A DNA stretch of 64,000 nucleotides. It comes from a virus. Location: positions 28,632 to 92,631 of IMG/VR virus record IMGVR_UViG_3300028394_000055; one strand, 5' to 3'. The notes beneath the pieces were generated by a model, which saw only the letters and a list, made by a program, of their open reading frames with translations, was not told the DNA's origin and made no database searches. The translations under genes and the position numbers were made by a program. Of this stretch, positions 8,713 to 17,083 are shown piece by piece; the first letter of the stretch is position 1; the number at the start of each line of letters is the position of its first letter.

Positions 8713-9714
8713 ATGACTGAAATTCAGGCTGCACTACAGGCTCTACTACCACCTAATCGAAAACTTACATCCGGAGGCTGGGTAAGTTTTAATGCCGTCT
8801 GCTGCCATAATAGGGGCGATCGCCCAGATACTAAAAAACGTGGCGGCGTTCTATTCACCGATGAAGGATTTACTTATCATTGTTTCAACTGTGGATTTAA
8901 AGCAGGGTGGAGTCCGGGCAAACTACTCAGTGCCAATACTAAATCATTATTCAAATGGTGTGGTATGGGCGACTCTGATATAAGCCGATTGGGTTTGATA
9001 ACACTGAAGTTTAAAGAAGATCAACCCCAAACTAAAAAGGCATTAAATTTTGTACTAGAGGAACGACCATTGCCGGAAGGCGCCATGCTACTCAAAGAGT
9101 GGGCACTGGCAGTTTGGAAGCCCGGCGCCGAAGAAGACATGATTCGAGTGTTTGAATACCTAGTGAGCAGAGGTATGGATCTAGATTGGTATGATTGGAT
9201 GTGGACTCCTGCTCCTGGATACAAAGATCGATTGCTTATACCTTTCTATCAGGATGGCAAGGTGGTAGGATATACTGGTCGTAAGATCACTGAGGGTAAA
9301 CCTAAATATCTTACAGATAGTCAAAACGGCTACGTGTTTAACCTAGATAGACAGACCTATGATAGGTCATGTGTTATAGTAGTAGAAGGACAGTTTGATG
9401 CTATTGCTATAGATGGTGTGGCCATAATGACTAATGACCCTAACGAAACTCAATGCGCTAGATTAAATGCTTTGGGTAAACAAGTTATTGTGGTACCAGA
9501 TAGAGATCGCCCTGGCGCTAAACTAATAAAGGCAGCACTGGCAAATGGGTGGGATGTGAGCTTACCACCTTGGGAAGATGATATTAAAGACGTTGCTGAT
9601 GCTGTGAAGCGATATGGTAGAGTTTATACACTAACCACAATCTTACACTACCTCGAAACAAATAAGATAAAAATACAACTACTACAGAAAAAATTAGAGG
9701 CGCTAAATGAATAA
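8713..9714 (+). CDS. gp61: DNA primase (gp61 type)
   Basis: 333 residues. An N-terminal zinc-binding motif (Cys30-Cys31-His32 with Cys57-x2-Cys60) is followed by a TOPRIM domain with the conserved acidic residues in VIVVEGQFDAIA (Glu225) and VPDRDRPGA (~258-266). It makes RNA primers for lagging-strand synthesis with the gp41 helicase, whose gene overlaps its 3' end by 8 nt. Confidence 0.92.
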   Translation: MTEIQAALQALLPPNRKLTSGGWVSFNAVCCHNRGDRPDTKKRGGVLFTDEGFTYHCFNCGFKAGWSPGKLLSANTKSLFKWCGMGDSDISRLGLITLKFKEDQPQTKKALNFVLEERPLPEGAMLLKEWALAVWKPGAEEDMIRVFEYLVSRGMDLDWYDWMWTPAPGYKDRLLIPFYQDGKVVGYTGRKITEGKPKYLTDSQNGYVFNLDRQTYDRSCVIVVEGQFDAIAIDGVAIMTNDPNETQCARLNALGKQVIVVPDRDRPGAKLIKAALANGWDVSLPPWEDDIKDVADAVKRYGRVYTLTTILHYLETNKIKIQLLQKKLEALNE

Positions 9715-11191
9715 AAAAGAAAAACAACCAAAACCAAACTATAATGCAGAGATGCAGAAACTATATTTGGAAATGTTTATGTCAGATGCTGAAACTTTTG
9801 TACGCTGCCAAAATATCTTTGATCCATTGAATTTTGATCAACGCTTCCAGGATACAGCAGAATTCATTACCAAATACGTTGATGAATATAAGATCATGCC
9901 CGAGGTGGCAATTGTTAATGCAAGTTGTAGATCTGAACTGCAATCTATACAATTACCCAAAGAAAACTATGAATGGCTGATGGACGAGTTTGAAAACTTT
10001 AGTAGACATAAAGCACTTGAACGTGCCATCATTGAGAGTGCCGATCTGCTGGAAGCAGGTGACTATGGACCAGTTGAGAAACTGATCAAAGACGCTATAC
10101 AGATATCACTGAACAAGGATATGGGTACAGATTACTTTGAAGATCCAAGAGCACGACTTACTAAACTTAAAGACGGTAATGGTCAAATATCCACAGGTTG
10201 GCCCAGCATTGATCGCAAGTTGTATGGTGGATTCAATAGAGGTGAACTCAACATCTTCTGTGCAGGATCAGGTGGTGGTAAAAGTTTGTTTCTTGCAAAT
10301 TTAGGCGTGAACTGGGCACAACAAGGTCTTAATGTATTGTATCTAACTTTCGAATTGGCAGAAGGATTAGTATCAATGCGTATAGATAGCATGATGACAG
10401 GTATTGGTACTAGAGAGATCTTTAAAAGCCTTGACGAGGTTGAACTTAAAGTAAAAATACTAGGAAAAAAATCTGGTAACTTGCAAATCAAATATATGCC
10501 CAGTGGTAAGAACTGTAATGACATTAGGGCATATCTAAAAGAATATCAGGTTAAGAAAGGATGTAAACCTGACGTTATCTTAATTGACTATTTGGACTTG
10601 ATGATGCCATTATCAGTTAAAGTTAGTCCAAGTGATTTGTTTGTTAAAGACAAATATGTAAGTGAAGAGATTCGCAATCTAGCAATGGAAACACAATGTA
10701 TTACTGTTACTGCTAGTCAATTGAATCGTAGTGCTGTTGAAGAAATTGAGTTTGATCATAGTCATATCTCAGGGGGACTTAGTAAGATCATGACAGCGGA
10801 TAATGTGATCGGCATCTTTACAAGTAGAGCAATGAAAGAACGTGGACGTTATCAAATACAGTTTATGAAGACACGTAGTTCAAGCGGTGTTGGACAGAAA
10901 GTTGACTTGGAGTTTAATGTTGATACCCTACGCATTACTGATCTAGGTGAAGATAGCGATAGTATTAGTTTTAGTCAGGGCGGTGGACAATCTAATGCTA
11001 GCGGTGGTAGTTCTATGATGAATGGGTTTAAACGTACTAGTACAGTATCTACTTCAACTGAAGAACCAGTTAAATGGGAAAGGCCTACACCTGCTGAAGG
11101 GTGGAGTATCGATAAACCTAATCGAACTCCTATTAAGGTAGCCGGCGACATCCGCAGTATGCTTAGTTCTTTAAATAGCGAAAAGGACTAA
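9707..11191 (+). CDS. gp41: Replicative DnaB-type helicase (gp41 type)
   Basis: 494 residues. A helical N-terminal domain is followed by the RecA-like motor: Walker A AGSGGGKS (186-193), catalytic Glu in TFELAEG (~216) and Walker B DVILIDYLDLM (~289-299). It unwinds the fork 5'-3' and partners with the primase encoded just upstream. The C-terminal 90 residues are Ser/Thr/Gly-rich and probably disordered. Confidence 0.94.
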   Translation: MNKKEKQPKPNYNAEMQKLYLEMFMSDAETFVRCQNIFDPLNFDQRFQDTAEFITKYVDEYKIMPEVAIVNASCRSELQSIQLPKENYEWLMDEFENFSRHKALERAIIESADLLEAGDYGPVEKLIKDAIQISLNKDMGTDYFEDPRARLTKLKDGNGQISTGWPSIDRKLYGGFNRGELNIFCAGSGGGKSLFLANLGVNWAQQGLNVLYLTFELAEGLVSMRIDSMMTGIGTREIFKSLDEVELKVKILGKKSGNLQIKYMPSGKNCNDIRAYLKEYQVKKGCKPDVILIDYLDLMMPLSVKVSPSDLFVKDKYVSEEIRNLAMETQCITVTASQLNRSAVEEIEFDHSHISGGLSKIMTADNVIGIFTSRAMKERGRYQIQFMKTRSSSGVGQKVDLEFNVDTLRITDLGEDSDSISFSQGGGQSNASGGSSMMNGFKRTSTVSTSTEEPVKWERPTPAEGWSIDKPNRTPIKVAGDIRSMLSSLNSEKD

Positions 11192-11195
11192 CATA

Positions 11196-11993
11196 GTGAA
11201 AACATATGTGGTAAAATTCTGGGGAGGAGCAGGCGGTCATTTTATACAAGAACTTATATTATGTTGCGAAACTCAGACAGACAAAATTCTAGATTACCCA
11301 CAAGGTCATGCACATACATTTTTAGGTGAATGGATTAATGAAAATATAGAAAATGCTAAAGAAACCTCTGATCAGCAACAATTAAAAAAGAATAGTGATT
11401 ATGATTTTATTATTATTCACGGCGGAAACCCCGACCATATAAAACGTATATATAATAGAGATCCAAAAAATTTTAGCATGATTAGAGTAGTTGTAGAAAA
11501 TATACTTGATGTGGCTCTTTCCGAATATAATCATTTTTATAAGAATCAATATATAGAACCATATAATAAAGATTATGGACTATTTGAACATTATCAAAGA
11601 CTGGTAAAAAATAATGTAATTGATAAACAACAAGACTCGATTGAAATGCCCATATGGAAAGATATGTCTACAGACAATATAGTGCATATACTTAAAGAAA
11701 CAACGTTAAAAACATATAATAATAGAGATGATCTAATTAATAAAAAAAATCAATTTACAGAACTTAAAAAAGAAATAAGTTACGAAGAACTAACAATTAA
11801 AGAAATCATGTTTGGTAGTCCAAAAGTTTTAGAAATAATTTCAAAAGTGGTGGGTAAACCCATTACATCTGCTATGAAAATTAATTTTGACAGATATCAT
11901 AAAGCCCAGATTGAATTACATCAAATGTATCCCGCTTATACAATTTTGCGGGATACATTTGATCAGTGGAATCTAGAAATTAAAACCAACTAG
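11196..11993 (+). CDS. Glycine-loop family protein, sulfotransferase-like?
   Basis: 265 residues with an N-terminal strand-loop motif KFWGGAGGHFIQELI (7-21). The same pattern occurs in three more proteins of this window (14617, 15362 and 31179, minus strand). It is reminiscent of the phosphate-binding loop of sulfotransferases or P-loop kinases but lacks the GKS/T signature. The rest is helical and Asn/Lys-rich. Four bases after the helicase stop, so co-transcribed. Function unknown. Confidence 0.75.
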   Translation: MKTYVVKFWGGAGGHFIQELILCCETQTDKILDYPQGHAHTFLGEWINENIENAKETSDQQQLKKNSDYDFIIIHGGNPDHIKRIYNRDPKNFSMIRVVVENILDVALSEYNHFYKNQYIEPYNKDYGLFEHYQRLVKNNVIDKQQDSIEMPIWKDMSTDNIVHILKETTLKTYNNRDDLINKKNQFTELKKEISYEELTIKEIMFGSPKVLEIISKVVGKPITSAMKINFDRYHKAQIELHQMYPAYTILRDTFDQWNLEIKTN

Positions 11994-12540
11994 ATATTTG
12001 CTGTTTGCTTGAATCGGCAATGATCCTATGCCACTGATCCACTTCAGTTAACCCAAATACTATCTCAGGACTGGCAGGAATAAAACTCCAACTATGATTA
12101 ATGGTCCACGGATCTTCACCTAATATTTCACCCTCTATATGCCCGGGCAACCAACGTGTGAATCCCGCTACTGCCCTAAAATAAGTAGGACCTTCATTCT
12201 TACTAATGGCTGTTAATACTGATATATCACTACTGATTCCAATTTGATCCGTTATCTTATTTGTTGTGGGACTGAACCAATCTAATGTGTGTATGACGTG
12301 TATACGGTTGGTGCTTTCGTGTCCCCCATTATATAACGCTTGATCATTATCCGCTTGTAATCCCACATTCTTCATGACAGTATTAAATGTTATAGCATCT
12401 GAATAAGGCTTGTTGACCTGTAGTCCAATAGCACCCGAACTGTCGTGATCTATAACTAATATAGAACCCCTACGCAATGTAGACTCCATTCTTTTAGGAT
12501 GGGCCGCTAACAAATGCCCTTTGTAATTTTGCTCAATCAT
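11980..12540 (-). CDS. AlgH/YqgE (UPF0301, DUF179) family protein
   Basis: 186 residues. GHLLAAHPKRM...LRRGSILVIDH...GAIGLQVNKP, the mid-part NGGHESTNRIHVIHT, and AVAGFTRWLPGHIEGEI follow the YqgE/AlgH family from end to end. Family role is uncertain: a small single-domain protein linked genetically to transcription or envelope regulation in bacteria. Unexpected in a phage replication region. Ends 14 nt inside the upstream + gene; head-to-head with the nucleotidyltransferase at 12570 through a shared late-type promoter segment. Confidence 0.85.
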   Translation of the reverse strand: MIEQNYKGHLLAAHPKRMESTLRRGSILVIDHDSSGAIGLQVNKPYSDAITFNTVMKNVGLQADNDQALYNGGHESTNRIHVIHTLDWFSPTTNKITDQIGISSDISVLTAISKNEGPTYFRAVAGFTRWLPGHIEGEILGEDPWTINHSWSFIPASPEIVFGLTEVDQWHRIIADSSKQQISSWF

Positions 12541-12545
12541 ACAGA

Positions 12546-12562
12546 TATTTAACTGATAAATA
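12546..12562. promoter_or_regulatory. Divergent pair of late-type boxes
   Basis: GATAAATA on + (12555-12562) lies 7 bases before ATG 12570. GTTAAATA on minus (12553-12546) lies 5 bases before ATG 12540. Neither gene has a Shine-Dalgarno, so both messages may be leaderless. Confidence 0.5.
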
Positions 12563-12569
12563 ACTTGTT

Positions 12570-13259
12570 ATGACTATACTTGACTTTAAATTGGGATTTG
12601 AACCACATCAAACACTAAACACTAAATTGTGGAAAGGTGATCAACTACAACCCGAGATTGAATCAGCCTTGATTAAAGTGGCTAAAGACTTTAAGAAATT
12701 TATTGGCGTACCATTTGATGTGGTAGATGTACGTGTTACTGGTGGACAGGTCAGTTACTACTATACAGAACATAGCGATTTGGATCTGCATCTTATAGCA
12801 GATTATTCCTCTGTTACTTGCGATAGAGAAGCCGCTGAACTGTTTGATGCTAAACGATTACTATACAAAGCCAAATACGATGTTACAGTTAAAGGCATAC
12901 CCGTAGAACTATATGTGGAAGATCTGGATCATCCCGCTGTTAGTGCCGCTTATAGTGTGATGAAAAGAACTTGGATTACTCATCCAAAAAAAGATATCGG
13001 ACCCTTTGATGTTAACGAAATAGAACGTATGTCACATATATGGTCCACTGTGATAGGCTACAGTTTAGAGTCAAATAATGTCGAAACTGCTAAAAAAACT
13101 ATGAATTTATTACGTAAATTCCGTCATTTAGGCCTCAAATCAGGCGGAGAATATTCTACGGCTAATCTAGTATATAAAACACTACGTAACAGTGATCTTA
13201 TTCGTAATCTACAAAATTATATAGATCAAGCACATGATCATAATTTGAGCGTGAGATAG
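12570..13259 (+). CDS. Pol beta-type nucleotidyltransferase
   Basis: 229 residues. The motif VTGGQVSYYYTEHSDLDLHL (57-76) gives the minimal nucleotidyltransferase signature: helix turn plus DxD with Asp70 and Asp72. The third carboxylate is likely in VELYVED (~112-118). The C-terminal half is helical. Such proteins occur in T4-like phages; the substrate is unknown (RNA, protein or small molecule). Late-type box upstream. Confidence 0.85.
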   Translation: MTILDFKLGFEPHQTLNTKLWKGDQLQPEIESALIKVAKDFKKFIGVPFDVVDVRVTGGQVSYYYTEHSDLDLHLIADYSSVTCDREAAELFDAKRLLYKAKYDVTVKGIPVELYVEDLDHPAVSAAYSVMKRTWITHPKKDIGPFDVNEIERMSHIWSTVIGYSLESNNVETAKKTMNLLRKFRHLGLKSGGEYSTANLVYKTLRNSDLIRNLQNYIDQAHDHNLSVR

Positions 13260-13322
13260 ATTGAAGACGCTTACCTCGCGAAGCGAAAGCGCAAAAAAAT
13301 TATTCTAGGCTATTAAAACCCA

Positions 13323-13871
13323 CTATAATAGTTCAACTATAAGTCTACGTGTATTCATAGCATGATCTATCCTAGCCTGTAGATCCAATTGCAATTGCTC
13401 TATAGTAACATCCAAGGTTAATCCCACTTTGAAGGCTAATCCACCGGCAGCAGACCACGAATCACAATTATCCACCCTGTCATCAACTAATATATCATTG
13501 GGCTGACAATGCTTATATTTGTCCTCACTATAGGGACCAAAATGCACTGCTATATCGGGAAAATACTTTTTAACCCACTCGATCTTATCATAGAACGTCC
13601 AGGGCACATCATTGTTATGGGGTATAGCCGTTAAAAATAATAACTCCCAACCTAATCGGTCTCTATACTCTCGCGCTATATCCACTAATTCATTAGCACG
13701 GGACATTAGGGGTAAGTTTAAAAATATATGTGGATCACTACGTAACTTGTCCCAATCAACAGCATTATATCTTTGTTTTGGATCAAAACAATCATATCCT
13801 ATTACACGTACAGCGTTGGCCCGCCAATCCGCTACTACTCCATCCATGTCTAAATATATTGTATTGGTCAT
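13323..13871 (-). CDS. 5'(3')-deoxyribonucleotidase (HAD, NT5C-like)
   Basis: 182 residues. HAD motif I YLDMDGVVADW (Asp8 nucleophile, Asp10), and the late acidic motif NDILVDDRVDNC, match phage and mitochondrial 5'(3')-deoxyribonucleotidases, which dephosphorylate dNMPs. WELLFLTAIP is motif II. Starts inside the stop of the upstream paralogue gene (4-nt overlap), the last enzyme of a minus-strand block running from 15795 to 13323. Confidence 0.88.
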   Translation of the reverse strand: MTNTIYLDMDGVVADWRANAVRVIGYDCFDPKQRYNAVDWDKLRSDPHIFLNLPLMSRANELVDIAREYRDRLGWELLFLTAIPHNNDVPWTFYDKIEWVKKYFPDIAVHFGPYSEDKYKHCQPNDILVDDRVDNCDSWSAAGGLAFKVGLTLDVTIEQLQLDLQARIDHAMNTRRLIVELL

Positions 13872-14617
13872 ATTATTGATTCCATTGCCTTATTACGCTG
13901 ATCTACATATCTCTTATAATTATCTCTAACCTGTGGATCTACATGGCTAACTTGAGTATATTCAATCAGTTGATCCAATACTAGCCACGAATCTACCCCT
14001 ATAGGGGTGTATATGTCACTGTAATTGATTACTAGTTGATTGGGGGTGGATGTTCTATTATAATTGATAAACTTCCAATAATTTGGATCATTTAACATCC
14101 ATTTGTGTGTAAGTGCTACCATACGGCGACTTTCTTCACCACTGATATTGTCGATTGAACCTTTTAACCAATCAAAACCTATGGCCTCTAGATATATGCC
14201 CTTGAACTTATCTTCTGCACCACTGGTGAATTTATCCCAGGGCCAATCTCTATAATCTATTGATTGCTGGTCTACATATTTGTGTAAATTTAGAATTTTC
14301 TGCTCTCCAACTCTAAAGTCATCCACAATATTCTTTTGAAAATTATTGTAGGCAATTTCTTCTAAATCATCAGCATTGATGACTATTATTATATACTTTA
14401 TTTCGGGCCGAATTACTTCAGGCAATTGATGCCAACTGCGATACTTTGAACCAGTATAATAAAAAAAACTTCCTGGATTGTTATTTTGAAAATCATGAGC
14501 CGAATTGTTACTATATTCAACAGGTGCAGGGTCTACTAGTAATCCATATAATATGGTCATTATGAATCTACCACAAGAACCTGGTAAAAAATGAACACTA
14601 TATTGAAACTTGCTCAT
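13868..14617 (-). CDS. Glycine-loop family protein, tandem copy 2
   Basis: 249 residues. Begins SVHFLPGSCGRFIMTILYGL (7-26). Aligns throughout with the neighbouring gene at 14598: shared NNSAHDFQ...NP, KYIII, WMLNDP, DSWxxLDQL and a YVxQRN C terminus. A clear, diverged tandem duplication. The loop resembles a sulfotransferase-type phosphate-binding loop, but no assignment is safe. Overlaps the upstream gene by 20 nt. Confidence 0.8.
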   Translation of the reverse strand: MSKFQYSVHFLPGSCGRFIMTILYGLLVDPAPVEYSNNSAHDFQNNNPGSFFYYTGSKYRSWHQLPEVIRPEIKYIIIVINADDLEEIAYNNFQKNIVDDFRVGEQKILNLHKYVDQQSIDYRDWPWDKFTSGAEDKFKGIYLEAIGFDWLKGSIDNISGEESRRMVALTHKWMLNDPNYWKFINYNRTSTPNQLVINYSDIYTPIGVDSWLVLDQLIEYTQVSHVDPQVRDNYKRYVDQRNKAMESII

Positions 14618-15362
14618 GATGTTCTACTGCTTGATTACGCTGACTTACATATTGCCTATAATTACTTAACACTATTGGATTTACATCTTTAACTTGAGCA
14701 TACTTTACTAATTGATCTAATGCAATCCATGAATCACTGCCAGTTGCTCGAAATATATCACCATACTCAATAACTAATAAGTTTTTAGCAGTGATCTGTA
14801 TTGGATCTAAAAATGCATTAACTTTTGGATCATTTAACATCCATTCGTACATCTGCTCTTCCATTGCTTGTTGTTCATCTACTGTAAGATCATCTGTTGA
14901 GTTTTTAACCCACTTGATGCCTGTAGCCTCTTGATATAAATCACGAAATATCTTTAGTGCATTATTTTCATATCGTTCTATGTCCCAATTTGAATAATCT
15001 ATATTTTTATTGTTTAGATAGTTTTTTAAATTTTTTCTTTTCTTTTCAATATTTTGAACATTGTATATGATGTTTTTGTACATCATATTTCTGGCTATTT
15101 CTTTTAATAAACTGGAATTATAACTGATTATGATGTATTTGGTGTCAGGAGAAAAATTTTTGGGAAAATCATGCCAGGTGGCAATCCCTTCAACAAAATA
15201 ATAAAAACGATTTGGATTACAACTTTGAAAATCATGTGCTGAATTATGTGTGTATTTGATTTCTATCGGATCTCTTAATAAACCATCTAAGATGGTCATT
15301 ATAAATCTACCACTGGCCCCCGCTGGAAAATATACACTATACTTTACTTGTTGATTATTCAT
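14598..15362 (-). CDS. Glycine-loop family protein, tandem copy 1
   Basis: 254 residues. Begins KYSVYFPAGASGRFIMTILD (6-25). Paralogue of the adjacent downstream gene, with the same WMLNDP and DSWIALDQL motifs, and of more distant relatives at 11196 and 30382. Function unknown; the family looks like a nucleotide- or PAPS-type binding fold by loop only. Overlaps the GNAT-like gene by 8 nt. Confidence 0.8.
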   Translation of the reverse strand: MNNQQVKYSVYFPAGASGRFIMTILDGLLRDPIEIKYTHNSAHDFQSCNPNRFYYFVEGIATWHDFPKNFSPDTKYIIISYNSSLLKEIARNMMYKNIIYNVQNIEKKRKNLKNYLNNKNIDYSNWDIERYENNALKIFRDLYQEATGIKWVKNSTDDLTVDEQQAMEEQMYEWMLNDPKVNAFLDPIQITAKNLLVIEYGDIFRATGSDSWIALDQLVKYAQVKDVNPIVLSNYRQYVSQRNQAVEHHEQVSI

Positions 15363-15795
15363 AACTGTAATTTACACTGTCCTCATTGACGTTTAATACG
15401 CTGGCACCATTACGTAAATGAAATACTCGAGCCATCTCAGTGGGTGGACTTAATGTTACATACTTCTTTATATAACTCCTACTACTCTCTATGTGCCGTT
15501 TTGCCGCAACTATTAACTTCCTGCCTGCTCCTTGTTGATAACTCCATATGGTGTAGAACACTGCTACACTGGGCTTATACGATGCAAACTCTAATAACTC
15601 TTCTCGACTTCTGGGCACTGCGTCTCTATATAATACACATACTACTGCTGTGGGCTTACCATACTCATCACTGGCAACTATGATTTCACTGACTTCACTG
15701 ACCCGAAAATCAGCACTAATTTCCGGACGTACTGGATCATCCTTTATTAAGACTAATAATGGATCTGATAATGAATTGATGGTGTGTAATGACAT
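15355..15795 (-). CDS. GNAT-like acetyltransferase
   Basis: 146 residues. The segment VAVFYTIWSYQQGAGRKLIV followed by AAKRHIE matches the strand-loop-helix of GNAT motif A (acetyl-CoA pyrophosphate loop, QxxGAGRxL). It is followed by TLSPPTEMARVFHLRNGA, typical of the motif B end. Substrate unknown. First gene of the minus-strand block ending with the deoxyribonucleotidase. Confidence 0.7.
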   Translation of the reverse strand: MSLHTINSLSDPLLVLIKDDPVRPEISADFRVSEVSEIIVASDEYGKPTAVVCVLYRDAVPRSREELLEFASYKPSVAVFYTIWSYQQGAGRKLIVAAKRHIESSRSYIKKYVTLSPPTEMARVFHLRNGASVLNVNEDSVNYSYE

Positions 15796-15880
15796 AATAC
15801 ACGTACTTATCTAAATTGGTGGAAAAATGTGTATATATAGGTCAACAACTATATACACAGTGAATGATACATTGTATACT

Positions 15881-16111
15881 ATGTGTATGAACAATACAAA
15901 TAAAACTTTTATCAGTCTTACCAATAGTACTCCAGCACATAGAGGTAATCGAATTGCTATAGCTAACGAACTGGTGGTCACTGTACATAACGCTTTGGCT
16001 ACTAGAGAAGATGGATTGACCGAAATGGTTACTTATGTGTTTTGCCCTCCTCACGGTACTTGGGAAGTGAGCGAAACTTACGAAGAAGTTATGGCGCAAT
16101 TGACGACATAA
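15881..16111 (+). CDS. Small conserved phage protein
   Basis: 76 residues from ATG 15881; the frame is open to ATG 15827, but the upstream codons (CIYRSTTIYTVND) look unlike the rest, and ATG 15887 is also possible. Core pattern NKTFISLTNSTPAHRGNRIA and TYVFCPPHGTWEVSE. No catalytic motif. Two bases before a zinc-ribbon membrane protein gene. Confidence 0.65.
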   Translation: MCMNNTNKTFISLTNSTPAHRGNRIAIANELVVTVHNALATREDGLTEMVTYVFCPPHGTWEVSETYEEVMAQLTT

Positions 16112-16113
16112 CT

Positions 16114-16380
16114 ATGTCATTGTGCTATGCTTGTAGATCTACTATAGACAGTTTGGCTATACGTTGCCCTTACTGTACTAGTGAGGTGGCGGCATATTCA
16201 GGTAATCAACCTACAATATCAAAATTGATTACAATACCTAGACAAGTATCAAAAACAGAATTAACTTTCCAAACAATATCGGCTATTGTGATCGCTGCTG
16301 GAGTTTCATGGGTTTTCCACTCTTGGTATTGCTTTTGTATTTTGATCTTTATTATAGTGTGGATGAATTTAACAGAATAA
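16114..16380 (+). CDS. Zinc-ribbon membrane protein
   Basis: 88 residues from ATG 16114. An N-terminal CYAC...CPYC zinc ribbon (residues 4-22) is followed by a linker and a hydrophobic C-terminal region (ISAIVIAAGVSWVFHSWYCF and CILIFIIVWM) that could form one or two membrane segments. Double-zinc-ribbon/TM small proteins are common in phages; role unknown. Last gene of the AT-rich left region. Confidence 0.7.
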   Translation: MSLCYACRSTIDSLAIRCPYCTSEVAAYSGNQPTISKLITIPRQVSKTELTFQTISAIVIAAGVSWVFHSWYCFCILIFIIVWMNLTE

Positions 16381-16565
16381 CAGCCCGAGACCTATATAGC
16401 AATACAAAAAAATTGCCGCGCAAAATTTTAGAGAGTTGGAGATCTCGGCCCCTGGTGATCTAGTCTAACTCGACTTTTTTAGGGGGTGAAAATCGCTTGC
16501 TCAAACTTGCTTGCTAGGGCTTGCGGGCAGAGACACCACCTGGTGCCCCACCACCACCCCACCGG
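16381..16565. other. Intergenic junction with short repeats
   Basis: No gene seen. It marks the change from AT-rich + genes to the GC-rich minus array. It contains CCGAGA/TCTCGG and TTGC/GCAA short inverted repeats flanked by A/T runs, probably converging terminators. At 16495-16525 there are four or five CTTGC words (iteron-like). A CCACC-rich stretch precedes the minus-strand stop. Confidence 0.4.
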
Positions 16566-16835
16566 TCAGGCATCTTCAAGATCGAAAGTTTGCTCCGGTT
16601 GAGTCAATTCTGAATCACCGTAGACATCAAAGCCTTCAGCCTCCAGTTGATCGCAAGCCTCGTAGAATAGTTGTTGGACCATGCGTACCTTAGCGGCTAT
16701 CAGCGTGTCCTTCTTACGCTTACGCCCGCTACCTACCTTGTAGACTACAGCGTAGTGATCAGCGCAGTAACTACGACCCTCTAGTGCAGGATGTGTACAG
16801 CGTGGGCCTGAGCCTATGTATGTGCATGTAGTCAT
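16566..16835 (-). CDS. Small Cys/His-rich protein
   Basis: 89 residues. The N terminus CTYIGSGPRCTHPALEGRSY then CADH gives C-x7-C-x-H-x9-C-x2-H, a likely zinc site. A basic segment (GRKRKKD) and an acidic tail follow. Last gene of a three-gene unit with the AAA+ ATPase; its start overlaps the upstream stop (TAATG). Function unknown. Confidence 0.75.
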   Translation of the reverse strand: MTTCTYIGSGPRCTHPALEGRSYCADHYAVVYKVGSGRKRKKDTLIAAKVRMVQQLFYEACDQLEAEGFDVYGDSELTQPEQTFDLEDA

Positions 16836-17083
16836 TAGTCTTCCGTCCTTGCTTTGATTACCAGTTCGATCATGTCCTTGCGCTGTTCTTCAGTCATGTC
16901 CACCCACATCTCTACAGCAGTGGCCACACCGGACTCAACACCGTCTCGGTAGTGTAGTAGATTACTACACATCATCATAGCAAAGATACACCAGAACTCC
17001 CAGGTGTCTATGGTATGGCCCATGGCCACTAGGGCCAAGCCCAGTGTAGTGGCTATGGCCAATCGTTGTAGTGTTTCGTTCAT
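16835..17083 (-). CDS. Small membrane protein coupled to AAA+ ATPase
   Basis: 82 residues from ATG 17083, chosen because it overlaps the ATPase stop as TAATG. Two hydrophobic segments (~res 8-25 LAIATTLGLALVAMG and ~29-46 WEFWCIFAMMMCSNLL), then an amphipathic, charged tail (EEQRKDMIELVIKART). Tight coupling suggests it works with the ATPase, perhaps as a membrane anchor or target (inference). Confidence 0.75.
   Translation of the reverse strand: MNETLQRLAIATTLGLALVAMGHTIDTWEFWCIFAMMMCSNLLHYRDGVESGVATAVEMWVDMTEEQRKDMIELVIKARTED

Noticed and set aside
13260-13322. Intrinsic terminator between converging genes
   Set aside because: A CGCTT/AAGCG and TCGC/GCGA nested hairpin is present, but the flanking homopolymer is on the wrong side for either strand to be a canonical terminator.
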